Positions 54,832 through 64,000 of a stretch of DNA of 64,000 nucleotides are shown here, one piece after another. The stretch is from contig NZ_SOZE01000005.1 of NCBI RefSeq assembly GCF_004519315.1, positions 49,190 to 113,189 of the forward strand. Direction: 5' to 3'. This DNA comes from Mucilaginibacter psychrotolerans (GTDB taxonomy: Bacteria > Bacteroidota > Bacteroidia > Sphingobacteriales > Sphingobacteriaceae). The number at the start of each line of letters is the position of its first letter. Position 1 is the stretch's first letter. A program made the translations under genes and the position numbers. Below the pieces are notes generated by a model. It saw only the letters and a program-made list of their open reading frames with translations, was not told the DNA's origin and did no database searches.

Positions 54832-55644
54832 TCATTTCCTCAACATTTCCTTCGTTTTCAGCACTATAAAATATTCGTAGATGGCTTGCATAGTGGCGTA
54901 CGTAACACCGGCTGCGCCATCTAAAAAAGCCCGCCTTACCACCACCATGTAAATCCATTTAATAACAGGCCGACCAGGCAATTTGTAAAAAAGGCCTTTT
55001 TGGTGATAACGGCGCTGTGTAAAATCGGCACTAAACAATGCTTTACGTACCGAGAATCTCTCATTTGTGTTAATTTGCTGCAACCGCATAGCAGCTTCCA
55101 TATCCGCATACCCCAAGTGCCGGCTAAACCAATACTTAAAACCCTTGCTAAAGGGATAATGGTCAAGGTAGCCATCCAGCCTGCCTACTGCGCCATCAGG
55201 TATCGATAACGGGTTTACCAGCCTTTCGTACCGCATTTTGCCAGGGCGGAAAAGCCGCAAGTAAAATGGCGATACCTGAGCATGTTTTAGCCATTTGCCA
55301 TTCCAGGCAAAATCGCGCCGGCGTATTTCGTACGCTACGTTTATATTCTCTGTATCAAAACCTTGAAGCGCGCCAACTAATTCTTTAGAGACACGTTCAT
55401 CGGCATCTATATATAATACCCATTTATACTTAAAAACAATATTGGCAAGGCCCCAATTTTGATGGGCCGACCAGTTATCAAACTTGCGGCTGGTTATTTT
55501 TGCTCCGGCCGCCTTTGCTATTTCAACCGTTTTATCATCACTCAGCGAATCATACACGTGTATATCATCGCACCATGCAACAGATTCAAGGCAACCCGGC
55601 AAATCCTGCTCCTCGTTTTTGGTAAGTATCAATACAGATATCAT
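54832..55644 (-). CDS. Family 2 glycosyltransferase (WaaE/KdtX-like)
   Basis: A 270-residue GT-A enzyme: MISVLILTKNEEQDLPGCLESV, HVYDSLSDDKTVEIA and the metal motif WVLYIDADERVS near 95-106, then FYLRLFRPGKMRYERLV. These marks fit the WaaE/KdtX group, which add glucose to lipid A-core heptose, though similar enzymes act in exopolysaccharide synthesis. Its start overlaps the stop of the acetyltransferase upstream by 4 bases, so the two are coupled. Downstream, 205 bases separate it from the WcaI-like gene. Confidence 0.87.
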   Translation of the reverse strand: MISVLILTKNEEQDLPGCLESVAWCDDIHVYDSLSDDKTVEIAKAAGAKITSRKFDNWSAHQNWGLANIVFKYKWVLYIDADERVSKELVGALQGFDTENINVAYEIRRRDFAWNGKWLKHAQVSPFYLRLFRPGKMRYERLVNPLSIPDGAVGRLDGYLDHYPFSKGFKYWFSRHLGYADMEAAMRLQQINTNERFSVRKALFSADFTQRRYHQKGLFYKLPGRPVIKWIYMVVVRRAFLDGAAGVTYATMQAIYEYFIVLKTKEMLRK

Positions 55645-56198
55645 CGATCAATATCATTAACCATTACCCTTGCCTTAAGAGGCTTGCAAGGATGCCCGGC
55701 GCATACCGTCCATTCTGGCATATCATTTATCACTACCGACCGGGCTCCAATTACACAGCCGCTTGCAATAACTACACCGGGATGAACAAATGCTTCGGCT
55801 GCTATCCACGCATTGTCGCCCACATAAATGGGCCTAGTAACCAAGGGGGAGCCTGCCTTTGTATAGTCATGCGTACCGGTACACAAGTAAACCCCCTGTG
55901 AAATTACCGCCCTGCGCCCTATAGTAATTTTACCCTGCGAGTATAGTGTGGCACCACTGCCAACTCCGCATTCATCGTGCAGTTCTAAATTCCAGGGTGC
56001 CCAAATTTTCACGCCCGGATACACATGCACCCCCTTGCCAACTTTTGCCCCAAAGCAACGGAGCAAAAACGAGCGCCACACATGAAAAGGCCTAGGCGAA
56101 GGCCTAAAAAAAAACAGCGACGTAATTTGCCATATAACCCTGGCCGCACGATTGGCTAACGAAAAAGATGGACCGGTGTATGTATCCTGATTAATCAT
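55641..56198 (-). CDS. WcaF-like colanic acid acetyltransferase
   Basis: A 185-residue left-handed beta-helix acetyltransferase. Seen: SLANRAARVIWQITSLFFFRPSPRPFHVWRSFLLRCFGAKVGKGVHVYPGVKIWAPWNLEL (the WcaF-type N-terminus with FRPSPRP), hexapeptide turns SQGKITIGRRAVISQGVYLCTGTHDY with the catalytic histidine, and VVINDMPEWTVCAGHPCKPLK. It would acetylate a sugar in the polymer. Preceded upstream by a 326-base AT-rich gap that should hold the promoter of the pair. Confidence 0.9.
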   Translation of the reverse strand: MINQDTYTGPSFSLANRAARVIWQITSLFFFRPSPRPFHVWRSFLLRCFGAKVGKGVHVYPGVKIWAPWNLELHDECGVGSGATLYSQGKITIGRRAVISQGVYLCTGTHDYTKAGSPLVTRPIYVGDNAWIAAEAFVHPGVVIASGCVIGARSVVINDMPEWTVCAGHPCKPLKARVMVNDIDR

Positions 56199-56524
56199 TC
56201 AATAAAAAAGAAATACTCAAATTGGATACGCCACTATAACATTTATTTAATTCGAGATGTGGGTTCAATAAAAAAATGTTAGCTTATTTTACACAAAAGC
56301 ATCCTGATACAGCAGTTACTATTTTAAGCAATAATACTAAACTTATACAATTTTTACCAATACTATTTATTTATAGCAACAGATTGCCGAAATAATTAAA
56401 TTTTCAATATATCATAGCACTACATTAGTATTTACAGGCGAGCCTGGGTATAAGCAACAACAGGCAAAACGATTACAAAAAAAGAAAAACGTAAATTAAC
56501 AGAAATTGACCCATTGTAAACCCG
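56199..56524. other. AT-rich gap without a gene
   Basis: 326 bases between two leftward genes with no recognisable coding sequence. The left part should carry the promoter of the WcaF-like/GT2 pair. I see no strong hairpin or repeat. Confidence 0.4.
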
Positions 56525-57742
56525 CTAGTGCCCCTCAAAAATTGCTTTTATAAAGTGCTTGGCAACACGTTCTATATCAAAGTGTTCTTTAAATACAAAA
56601 AGGGATTTTTGTGCCATGCTTGCTTTTTGGGCAGGAGGCAAACTTACCCAGGTGTTTAGCAGTTGCCGGGTGCCATCAAACGAATCGGGAGCCGTTATGC
56701 CTCCGCCACCACTTTCTATCTCTTTCCAAATATTTACCTGCTGCGACACCAGCACAGGCTTTCCGCAGGCAAGTGCTTCAACAACGGCTATCCCAAAATT
56801 TTCCTGATGGCTGGGAAGTACAAACGCATCACAATTGTAAATAGCGCCCCATTTTACATCTCCGCTAAGCATGCCCGTAAAATGTATGTTATCTTTTATA
56901 TCTGGGTAATGAGCTAGCAGCCGCTGTAATTCCTTACCGTAAGATGTATTTAGGCCAGGCCCCGCAACAATTAATTTGTAGCAAGCGTCTGTGCCGTTTA
57001 TTTTTCGATTCACTATTTCGGCATAGGCCTTTATCAATAGGTCTACCCCCTTCTTTTTATGTATGCGGCTAAAAAAAAGCAAAAAGGGCTTACCTATTGC
57101 ATCGGGGCACTTATTATAAAAGGCTTCGTCCATTTGAGCGGAATGCAGTGGCGGCGCAATTATGCCGTATCCCACATTCATCTCTTTCTTCGGGTGATAT
57201 GGCGAAAACGCCATTCGCGCAAGTTCCAACTCAGTTTGGCAGGTAAAAAACAGGCCATCTGCATCGTTTACTACTTTGCTTTCTATAAACTTCCAATAAA
57301 ACCAGTTGCGTATGGCTTTTAGCCTGCGATCTGCGGCGCGCTGAAAGTACGGATCGAGCATGCCATGCGGCATTACGTATAACTTGGGTGGCGCCACCAG
57401 TTGCGCATTTTTATGGATTTTTTTTTCCAGTTCCCGCTTTACACTCCAGCCCGCATAACTCGAATATAACCACAAACCGTTGATGATAACTACATCAAAC
57501 CGCGCCATATTAGCCAACAGCCAAGGGCGTAATTTATCAGAATATTGCCACTTACCCCGGGCTGGGCCTAAAGCATGTATAGTAAAATTGTCCATACCTA
57601 AAAATGGACTATCGGGCGCATCCAGACTCACCACTTCTCTGCTGATGCCATTATGCATTAGCTGAGGATTGGTATTGCGTATGCCCTGGCAGGGGCCGCC
57701 ACTGGCCGGATCCATACTTGCAATAATGTGCAACAGCTTCAT
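56525..57742 (-). CDS. Family 4 glycosyltransferase
   Basis: A 405-residue GT-B enzyme with MKLLHIIASMDPASGGPCQGIRNTNPQL at the start, LFFSRIHKKKGVDLLIKAYAE near 222-242 and CDAFVLPSHQENFGIAVVEALACGKPVLVSQQVN with E-x7-E. This N-terminus (SMDPASGGP) marks the XrtY/WbaZ-like branch found in exopolysaccharide loci. Its start overlaps the end of the GT9 gene by 4 bases, so it is translationally coupled. Confidence 0.9.
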   Translation of the reverse strand: MKLLHIIASMDPASGGPCQGIRNTNPQLMHNGISREVVSLDAPDSPFLGMDNFTIHALGPARGKWQYSDKLRPWLLANMARFDVVIINGLWLYSSYAGWSVKRELEKKIHKNAQLVAPPKLYVMPHGMLDPYFQRAADRRLKAIRNWFYWKFIESKVVNDADGLFFTCQTELELARMAFSPYHPKKEMNVGYGIIAPPLHSAQMDEAFYNKCPDAIGKPFLLFFSRIHKKKGVDLLIKAYAEIVNRKINGTDACYKLIVAGPGLNTSYGKELQRLLAHYPDIKDNIHFTGMLSGDVKWGAIYNCDAFVLPSHQENFGIAVVEALACGKPVLVSQQVNIWKEIESGGGGITAPDSFDGTRQLLNTWVSLPPAQKASMAQKSLFVFKEHFDIERVAKHFIKAIFEGH

Positions 57743-58854
57743 TTAAATGATATATTAGTTTTGTTATGCCCCTTTGCTTTAAGTATATCTATGACAGCAC
57801 CTATCACTTCATCGGGCGTTATCGATAGGATACATTTCTTATGCTGTATAACGCACACATCCAGGCAGCATCCGGCGCAATCTGTTTTATGGTATATGAT
57901 TTTATTGCCATTGCCACGCGGGTACCATTGCCTCGGGTGGTGCCTTGCCGAAAAAACTGCTGCGCAAGGCGTACCTACTGCTGCGGCCATATGCATAGGC
58001 CCGCTATCGTGACCAATAAATACCTCTGCTTGCTTCATTACCGCTCCGGAGACTCTCGGCGTGGTTTGCCCACATAAATTGATGGCGTTGCCGCCCCATG
58101 CGGCAATACATCCATCTGCCCTTGCGGCTTCATCTGGCCCGCCAAGCATTACCAGCTGCCAACCGGGTAGCAGCATCCCCAATTGCTTAAGCATACTTTG
58201 CCAATTAGCTTCCTCCCAATCGTTCACCTGGTTTTTAGTACCCGTGCTTGCCGCTATTATGGGTTGCCCCGCCTCAAGAATACTAAGCTTTTTGTGGGCA
58301 GTTGCCAATTCCTGCTCTGTAAAACGCAAGTCCCAGTATTTATTATCATCCAACGGTACAGGCCCAAGCGCTCCTATCCTCCGGGTCAGTCTTTTAGCTT
58401 CCCATTCCAAATCACCAGTCAACTCATCTACCGACAATAGAAAATCAGGTAAAACCCGCGGGAAACCTACAGTATTTTTGATGCGGGCAGCTTTAAAAAA
58501 ACACCGGTCTCTAAAAACAGTGAGCTTGGTTTTAAAAAGCGTATTCAGTGCCCGCACGCCGGCAAGGTATACTACGGTATCTATTTGGAGAGCCCTTATC
58601 TGCTTTAATAACTCAAATAAAACCTTTACATTACGGGTGCCCACCGGGTAAGCCAATACCCTGTCAAAGAAATAGCCACGTCCTAAAATACTCTCTAGTG
58701 GGGCTGCCTTTGCAGCTACGGGAGTATTTGTTAATAGCGTTATATCTGCATCGGGATAAGCCTCTCTTATTTTATGAAAAGCGGGCAAGGCAATAACGGT
58801 GTCGCCAAGACTGCCTAACCTGTATATTAATATTCTTTTTGCAGGGTTACCCAT
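57739..58854 (-). CDS. Family 9 glycosyltransferase (heptosyltransferase-like)
   Basis: A 371-residue GT-B enzyme: ILIYRLGSLGDTVIALPAFHKIREAYPDADITLLT at the N-terminus with the catalytic aspartate in GDT, and EVFIGHDSGPMHMAAAVGTPCAAVF near 284-308. A cysteine cluster near 330-346 (DCAGCCLDVCVIQHKKC) matches the C-rich tail often seen in GT9. GT9 enzymes add heptose or other sugars using ADP-heptose-like donors. Here it sits in an exopolysaccharide block, so the acceptor may be the repeat unit or the lipid core. Confidence 0.88.
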   Translation of the reverse strand: MGNPAKRILIYRLGSLGDTVIALPAFHKIREAYPDADITLLTNTPVAAKAAPLESILGRGYFFDRVLAYPVGTRNVKVLFELLKQIRALQIDTVVYLAGVRALNTLFKTKLTVFRDRCFFKAARIKNTVGFPRVLPDFLLSVDELTGDLEWEAKRLTRRIGALGPVPLDDNKYWDLRFTEQELATAHKKLSILEAGQPIIAASTGTKNQVNDWEEANWQSMLKQLGMLLPGWQLVMLGGPDEAARADGCIAAWGGNAINLCGQTTPRVSGAVMKQAEVFIGHDSGPMHMAAAVGTPCAAVFSARHHPRQWYPRGNGNKIIYHKTDCAGCCLDVCVIQHKKCILSITPDEVIGAVIDILKAKGHNKTNISFK

Positions 58855-58863
58855 TAATGTAGC

Positions 58864-60225
58864 CTATTGAACCTGCCGTGGAGCAGGGACTTTCATTGCT
58901 GCAATAGTTAAGCCTGCCATTATGACACCAAACCCTAGCGCTGTTGGCTGCGCCCACTGCCCTTGCGCTACTGCCTGGAAGCTAACGCTAACCATAAGCC
59001 ATGGCAATATATTAGTGAATCGCAAGCGTTTATAAGCCTGCAACAATATCTTCATACTCAACATCATGCGCGCTACAATCGCTGCAATGCCAAAAATGGC
59101 ACCCATCTCGCCTATCATTCGGCCCCATTCGCCTTCAGAAATCAAAAAACCGTCAGATCGGCCAGTAAGCAACTTGGCACCGGCGTTGGTACCCATCCCT
59201 ATGCCGAAGCCAAAAAAGGGCAGGTCTGAGTTGACGAAAGGCTCCAGTACACTGGCACCCATGCGATTAATGATGGTGTTGTTTATAGTACCTTCGCTTT
59301 CTTTTGCTGTATCAAAGCGTGCAGACAACACGTTGATTGCGTTATTGAAAAATTGCAGATTACTTAGTAAAGCCAAAATGATGGCCAACCCAATTATTGT
59401 AGCTAACATCCTACCAAGAATTTTCGGGGTGCCTGATACAGAGGCCAGGGCGAACAACCCAGTTAAAACAACTTGTATAAGCAAGCCACGACTTAGAGAA
59501 ATGGGGATTGCGGATATGAGCGCAGCAGTAGCAGATATCAGCAATATCCGATTGATATTTTCCCCAATACTCAGCCAAAAATAAATGATAAAAACTGCAA
59601 CGAATGAGAAGAACTGCGTATTACCCGTAGTGAAAGAAAAGGTACCGGGCGGCCTGAAATAACCAAGGGCACCGCTAAACCCCCCGCCTTGGGAATCTGC
59701 GCCTATACCTTTATTTACAAATGCCGATTGCGGGCTGTAAAACTGGATGAGTATAAGAAAAAACATCGGGATAGCCATCCACAGCACAATTTTTCCAATC
59801 TTAACAACGTCGTCTTTATCAAAAATCTTCCCGATTAAAAATATAAGTGGAAAGTGAAAAAGCAAGATCCGCGTGCCGTAAACAGCTACCACCAGGCTGT
59901 GATGCCCAACCAGGATAGCTGTAAAAAAGGCGAAGATGCCTATAAAACCAATCATATTAAGATAGTTGCTTGATGGCATGTACCCGTTGCGCCAGGCGGT
60001 AAAAAGCAGCCAGATAGCAACCGGATCACGCACTACCAGTAGCGGGGTAGCCAGTTGCGGAAGTACCCATTTACGCAGACTACCTTCAAAAATCAATAAG
60101 ATGAAATATACCCATATCCCCTTCTTCAGCGATGCTACGATGGCTTCGTGATCGACCCGGCTCTGAAATTTCTGTGCCGAATCCAGGGTTACTACAGCTA
60201 TATTGTTATCGGGGCTAGTACTCAT
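58864..60225 (-). CDS. O-antigen polymerase/ligase-like membrane protein
   Basis: A 453-residue protein with about 12 membrane segments (from about residue 35). The N-terminal FEGSLRKWVLPQLATPLLVVRDP is shared by a group of Bacteroidota and cyanobacterial O-antigen ligase-type proteins. A long loop at about 300-370 precedes the last helices, with FFGFGIGMGTNAG, the G-x-G pattern of the family. Third polymerase-like protein of the locus. It ends 9 bases before the GT9 start. Confidence 0.82.
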   Translation of the reverse strand: MSTSPDNNIAVVTLDSAQKFQSRVDHEAIVASLKKGIWVYFILLIFEGSLRKWVLPQLATPLLVVRDPVAIWLLFTAWRNGYMPSSNYLNMIGFIGIFAFFTAILVGHHSLVVAVYGTRILLFHFPLIFLIGKIFDKDDVVKIGKIVLWMAIPMFFLILIQFYSPQSAFVNKGIGADSQGGGFSGALGYFRPPGTFSFTTGNTQFFSFVAVFIIYFWLSIGENINRILLISATAALISAIPISLSRGLLIQVVLTGLFALASVSGTPKILGRMLATIIGLAIILALLSNLQFFNNAINVLSARFDTAKESEGTINNTIINRMGASVLEPFVNSDLPFFGFGIGMGTNAGAKLLTGRSDGFLISEGEWGRMIGEMGAIFGIAAIVARMMLSMKILLQAYKRLRFTNILPWLMVSVSFQAVAQGQWAQPTALGFGVIMAGLTIAAMKVPAPRQVQ

Positions 60226-60258
60226 TAATATCGATAGATTATGAAACCCTAAAAATAA

Positions 60259-61500
60259 TCAATTATTGCGGATAATAGCACCAACTAATTGCTGCCCATA
60301 CGCCGCCCAGGGCCTTTTTTGCGCCGTTGCCATTGCCGACCTACCAACGGCCTCAATAAGTTGGGGCTTCATCAATATATTTTCTATTGCGGCACGAAGG
60401 CTTTCGGTAGAGCCCGCTTCTATCAACCAACCATTCTCGTTATGGGTTATAATATCTGGTCCGGCGGTCCTATCGGTAGTTATTACCGGGGTACCTTGTG
60501 CCATGGCTTCTGTTATCACCAGCCCAAAACCCTCAAACAATGATGGGAAAAGCAACACATCGTTCTCTCTCATCAATTTTAAAACGGCTGCATGCGGCAA
60601 GCTTGGGATCCATAAGTGCTGCGCCAGGGCTTCGTTCAAAACAGCGCAATCATCAACCATTTTACTGCCTACCACTGTAAGCTGCACCCTGCTGCCAAAT
60701 ATTTTAACCGCTGCAAACAAATCGGCAATGCCTTTGCGCTGCGATAACCCTCCCACAAAAAGTAGTTTCAATGGCCTTGCAGCAGTAACGGTTTCATAGC
60801 TGCGTTCACCCAAAACCGGCGGGAAAGCATAAGGTATTACCTGTACTTTTGGCAAATTACCAGGGAAATACCCAAGCGTTTTTGCCGTGAAGCTGCTAGC
60901 TACGAAAATACTTTCGGCTAGTCGTAACTCCTCATCCTTACATTCGAGTTTGAGTTGCGAATCTCTCAAACCAGTTAGAGTTTCCGCCCAATCGGGCCAG
61001 CGTTCGCGTTCTGCTCCCAGCATTTCGCGTGCTGCGCGCCAATAGCCAATGGGCAAATCGTAAATGCATTTGATGCCTAGCTGTTTTGCCCTGGTAAAAG
61101 AATGCAGTGCACCATCTTCATAAGCATAAATGGCATCGGGTTTACTGCCATTTTTCAATGCGGACAATCTATCGGCCACTTTGTGATCAAGGCTACGGTA
61201 CACAGCATCTACGCTGGCCCATCCGGTTTCGTGCTTTACAGCACTTTTCAGCCCCAGCCGTGGCAGTATCATCCGCCCCAGTTCGCGTAAGGGATGTGAT
61301 ACTATTTCATTTTGGGGAATGGGGTAAGTGCGCCGCAGCCACTCCTTCCTTACGCTGCCCGGCAGCACCTTTATCCAGGGCGAAGCAGGATCTGCAGCAA
61401 CCGTGGTATCAAACTCGGCCAGCATGCCTTGTTGCGACAATGCATTTATCAATGCCCGTACAAATTCATTACCCGTTGGATGCGACAGTAATAACTTCAT
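60259..61500 (-). CDS. Family 4 glycosyltransferase
   Basis: A 413-residue GT-B enzyme with MKLLLSHPTGNEFVRALINAL at the start, KLLFVGGLSQRKGIADLFAAV near 229-249 and NDVLLFPSLFEGFGLVITEAMAQGTPVITTDRTAGPDII with E-x7-E near 310-318. Sugar unknown. It is 33 bases upstream of the polymerase, with which it is probably co-transcribed. Confidence 0.9.
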   Translation of the reverse strand: MKLLLSHPTGNEFVRALINALSQQGMLAEFDTTVAADPASPWIKVLPGSVRKEWLRRTYPIPQNEIVSHPLRELGRMILPRLGLKSAVKHETGWASVDAVYRSLDHKVADRLSALKNGSKPDAIYAYEDGALHSFTRAKQLGIKCIYDLPIGYWRAAREMLGAERERWPDWAETLTGLRDSQLKLECKDEELRLAESIFVASSFTAKTLGYFPGNLPKVQVIPYAFPPVLGERSYETVTAARPLKLLFVGGLSQRKGIADLFAAVKIFGSRVQLTVVGSKMVDDCAVLNEALAQHLWIPSLPHAAVLKLMRENDVLLFPSLFEGFGLVITEAMAQGTPVITTDRTAGPDIITHNENGWLIEAGSTESLRAAIENILMKPQLIEAVGRSAMATAQKRPWAAYGQQLVGAIIRNN

Positions 61501-61621
61501 AAATACTAATCCAAACTACATTGGCTAAAATCCTTTATATACAACATCTTAATTTATCATAATGTCAATAGAATACAATTATAATCATTGAAGTTTTAAT
61601 TACGAGCTTAATTAATATTTA

Positions 61622-62743
61622 TTATAGCTTTTCGTGGGCGTTATAAAACGCGACTTCGGCCGCTTCGGGTTCCTTTTTAATAACCAGAAGCCTTTTAAAA
61701 AACCTTGTCCAAATATGGCGCTGCATTTCCATCACCCAACCCAGAAGCGATGCCATTATCAGCACTGTAATAAGCACCAGCGATAGTTGCACCAAATCAT
61801 AACTTTTATAGCCGAACAGTGCACGCCATAACACAAGCAACGGAAAATGGAGCACATAAAGTGGGAAGGTGAGGTCTGCCGCCTTACGGAATACTGTAGC
61901 AAATTTAAAATCGGCAATGAGTTGGTTGCCAGTAGGTAAAATCCACAAGGCAGCTCCGATAAACAACCCAACTATCCAATCGGTTACAAACTGGTTTGCA
62001 TAAAATAAAGGTTTGTAGCCTATCTTATAAGGTATAAAAGGCACGTAAACAACAGCCAGCCATGCACTAAAACAACCTATAAATACCAAACACCATGCGA
62101 TAGCTACTTTTAGAGTAGGCCGGGGTATTATATAGGCCGCATAGCCCAAAAGCCACACAGGCATCATTGCTAAAATTTTTGGACCAGCAATTAAAACTGC
62201 TGCAACTGGCAACAAAAGTGTTTTCAGCCCTCCCTTACGAAAAAACCAAAGCCCAAAAATGGCATAATACCAAAACTCGAAACTTAATGACCAAAGTGAA
62301 ATGTTTATCGGCGGCGCACCCGAGAAAAACCAAAGCTCGTTCATAAAAAGCCCGGAGACCAGGTAGCGCACCCATTCATGCCCACGCGAGTAGGTTGCAA
62401 AGAGTGCCGGGTTAACTTCCTTAACAATTACCGCCATAATTGCAGTAATTACGAGTGCCGGTATAACGATGGAGCATAGCCTACTCAAACGCGCCTGGGC
62501 ATAAAGGATAGCACCACGATTCCTGCTGATTGTGGTATGCGCTATTACGTAACCCGATAATACAAAAAAGATAACCACGGCGGCATGCGATGGTTCCCCA
62601 GGCTCATATTGCGGATGGGCTAGCTTTGGGAACCACATATCAAACGCGTGAATGTATAAAACCGTTAAGGCAGCACCGATGCGCAATGCATCTAAAAAGA
62701 TGCTTGAATTACCTATGATAACGCGTGGTTTTATATTTATCAT
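61622..62743 (-). CDS. Acyltransferase family 3 (OafA-like)
   Basis: A 373-residue integral membrane acyltransferase with about 10 helices. The N-terminal FLDALRIGAALTVLYIHAFDMWF carries the family's D/R and histidine (YIHAF), and VVIFFVLSGYVIAHTTISR is the second signature. It transfers acetyl or succinyl groups to sugars on the periplasmic side. Sits between two GT genes with gaps of 54 and 121 bases. Confidence 0.9.
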   Translation of the reverse strand: MINIKPRVIIGNSSIFLDALRIGAALTVLYIHAFDMWFPKLAHPQYEPGEPSHAAVVIFFVLSGYVIAHTTISRNRGAILYAQARLSRLCSIVIPALVITAIMAVIVKEVNPALFATYSRGHEWVRYLVSGLFMNELWFFSGAPPINISLWSLSFEFWYYAIFGLWFFRKGGLKTLLLPVAAVLIAGPKILAMMPVWLLGYAAYIIPRPTLKVAIAWCLVFIGCFSAWLAVVYVPFIPYKIGYKPLFYANQFVTDWIVGLFIGAALWILPTGNQLIADFKFATVFRKAADLTFPLYVLHFPLLVLWRALFGYKSYDLVQLSLVLITVLIMASLLGWVMEMQRHIWTRFFKRLLVIKKEPEAAEVAFYNAHEKL

Positions 62744-62797
62744 TTTGTTTGTTTGGCGGTTTGATGCTGTAAGTTATTAAATCTGCTTTATTTAAGT

Positions 62798-63955
62798 TCA
62801 ATCCATTGACCCATGTTGGTTCAACGCCTTGTTCATCACCTCCAAATTCTTCTCGCCGAAGTATCGCTTACGGGCCTCCTGCCAATCGGCATGCGAAGGT
62901 TGTAAGGCACTTATGGCTTCAAGCAATTCGAAGCCCTTTTGCTTATCAGCAGCGCTCCAAATAGCACCTAGTTTTGTGGTGCCCAGGAACTCGGCCAAGG
63001 TACTGTCAGAAGGCCCGTGACCAAATATGGGGCGAGCCGCTTGCAAATAGCTGCTTAGTTTGGTTGGAAGGCTGGTTTTAGAAAAAGTATGCAGTGCCTT
63101 GCTTAGGGGGTACATGCAATATACAAAATGGCATTTAGCCAATTGGGGTATTACCTTTTCCTCGGGCAAAGTATCGTAAAATTTAATATTGGCCTGCAAT
63201 GCAGCAGGCACATCTGCAGGCTTTAAATGGCAGCCCCACATTTGCAGTATTACCGTTTTGTGTTGTTGCTGATAAAACGCCTTTGCCAAGGCCAGAAAGG
63301 CAAACAAATCTTTCTTATCGTAGATGGAGCCGATATGGCCTATCAAAATACTATCCCCGGTTTCTGGTTCAGGGGTAAACAATATGGTGCTCTCAAGCAG
63401 ATAGCGGTGGCAGACCTCGCCACGGCGGGCGCTTAAGCCCCGGTAATAATTACGCATGCCCCCACTGATCAAATCGAAAGAGGGTACTGTTTTTAAGGCC
63501 TTAACTGTCAGTTTTTTTGCGGCGCCGCCCATCAGCCGGTAACGTACCGAACGGGCGCAAAGGGCACCAGCCCAATCATCGTGAACGGTCATATGCACTG
63601 GCCGCTTATGCTGGCGCACAGCAAGTTCAATCGCAATGCGCAGCCCCTCGTTGTGCGATACTATCCAGTAACTATCGCAAGGTATATTCAGCAGCTTTTG
63701 GTACAGCTCATCAATAAAAGGCAATTTGCCACCGTTGAGCATCTTGCGCGTTTGAGTAATATCTTTTAGCATAGCCCCCCCCATCAAAGCCGGGCCTAGG
63801 TACCCGCTTTCGTAACCTACCACCGGGCCGCTGCCAATATAATACCAGCGCACATCAAGGCCGGGCAGGTTGGCCAACAAGCTACGCAATATGGCACCGC
63901 CGCCCCCCACGTTTGGGGCATGCGCTGTAAAAAGGCATATTTTGGGTTTTCTCAT
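62798..63955 (-). CDS. Glycosyltransferase-like protein (GT4-type fold)
   Basis: A 385-residue protein, start at the ATG 63955 (a TTG one codon earlier is possible). KICLFTAHAPNVGGGGAILRSLLANLPG is a GT-B acceptor-domain start. SILIGHIGSIYDKKDLFAFLALAKAF (about 206-231) and KTSLPTKLSSYLQAARPIFGHGPSDSTLAEFL (about 295-326) fit the donor domain, but the usual E-x7-E is absent. It resembles divergent GT4 proteins of this kind. Only its first 45 upstream bases are inside the window, so its operon may continue to the right. Confidence 0.75.
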   Translation of the reverse strand: MRKPKICLFTAHAPNVGGGGAILRSLLANLPGLDVRWYYIGSGPVVGYESGYLGPALMGGAMLKDITQTRKMLNGGKLPFIDELYQKLLNIPCDSYWIVSHNEGLRIAIELAVRQHKRPVHMTVHDDWAGALCARSVRYRLMGGAAKKLTVKALKTVPSFDLISGGMRNYYRGLSARRGEVCHRYLLESTILFTPEPETGDSILIGHIGSIYDKKDLFAFLALAKAFYQQQHKTVILQMWGCHLKPADVPAALQANIKFYDTLPEEKVIPQLAKCHFVYCMYPLSKALHTFSKTSLPTKLSSYLQAARPIFGHGPSDSTLAEFLGTTKLGAIWSAADKQKGFELLEAISALQPSHADWQEARKRYFGEKNLEVMNKALNQHGSMD

Positions 63956-64000
63956 CAAGTGTCTAGTCCGCTTTATAGTTATCTAATGCCATGGCAAATT

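Noticed and set aside
58864-60225. Exosortase-like identification of the polymerase
   Set aside because: No exosortase catalytic triad was seen, and the FEGSLRKW start fits O-antigen ligases.

Overview
The window looks like a chromosomal segment of a Bacteroidota bacterium, most probably of the Sphingobacteriaceae (Mucilaginibacter/Pedobacter type). I infer this from the Bacteroidota -7 promoter box (TAnnTTTG, seen as TATCTTTG or TATATTTG before several genes), lipoproteins and exported proteins of Bacteroidota type, family composition (DUF4369, animal-type UDP-glucose dehydrogenase, WcaI/WcaF-like genes) and dispersed palindromic intergenic repeats. No tRNA, rRNA, CRISPR array or intact insertion sequence was recognised.

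Left part (1-17.6 kb): a mosaic of small accessory and housekeeping genes with many intergenic repeats. It holds a UPF0175/DUF3368 toxin-antitoxin pair, a WYL regulator next to a FtsZ/tubulin-like protein that carries a Tat-type leader, a metallo-beta-lactamase/rhodanese sulfur-metabolism enzyme with a decayed copy of its own 5' end about 2 kb upstream, an XRE regulator, a dead SGNH esterase, a Tdi1-like immunity protein, a DUF4369 protein, lipoproteins, 1-pyrroline-5-carboxylate dehydrogenase (pruA), two beta-carbonic anhydrases with a SulP anion transporter, and an acyl-CoA carboxylase carboxyltransferase subunit.

Right part (17.7-64 kb): a very large extracellular polysaccharide locus in five strand blocks. 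(i) 17.8-22.3 kb, minus: flippase, beta-helix lipoprotein, WecG/TagA transferase, YdjC deacetylase. (ii) 22.7-44.3 kb, plus: Wza-like export lipoprotein, Wzc-like tyrosine kinase, UDP-glucose dehydrogenase, flippase, UDP-glucuronate epimerase, polymerase, glycosyltransferases, acetyltransferase, two exported glycosidase-like proteins, a Gfo/Idh/MocA oxidoreductase with an unknown partner, and the initiating undecaprenyl-phosphate sugar transferase. (iii) 44.3-48.4 kb, minus: GT4, GT2, a second polymerase/ligase, acetyltransferase. (iv) 48.7-53.3 kb, plus: a complete dTDP-L-rhamnose set (rfbB, C, D, A) and a membrane-anchored EEP phosphatase/nuclease. (v) 53.4-64 kb, minus: five GT families' worth of transferases, a WcaF-like and an OafA-like acyltransferase and a third polymerase/ligase.

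Together the genes would make UDP-glucuronate, UDP-galacturonate (or similar) and dTDP-rhamnose, start a repeat unit on undecaprenyl phosphate, extend and acylate it, flip it, polymerise it, and export it through a Wza/Wzc machine. Two flippases and three polymerase-like proteins suggest that more than one polymer is made. The middle (about 27-43 kb) is visibly more AT-rich than the flanks and carries a MITE-like element, a 44-bp near-perfect palindrome and a possible polymerase remnant, as expected for a locus whose serotype-defining core is exchanged by recombination.
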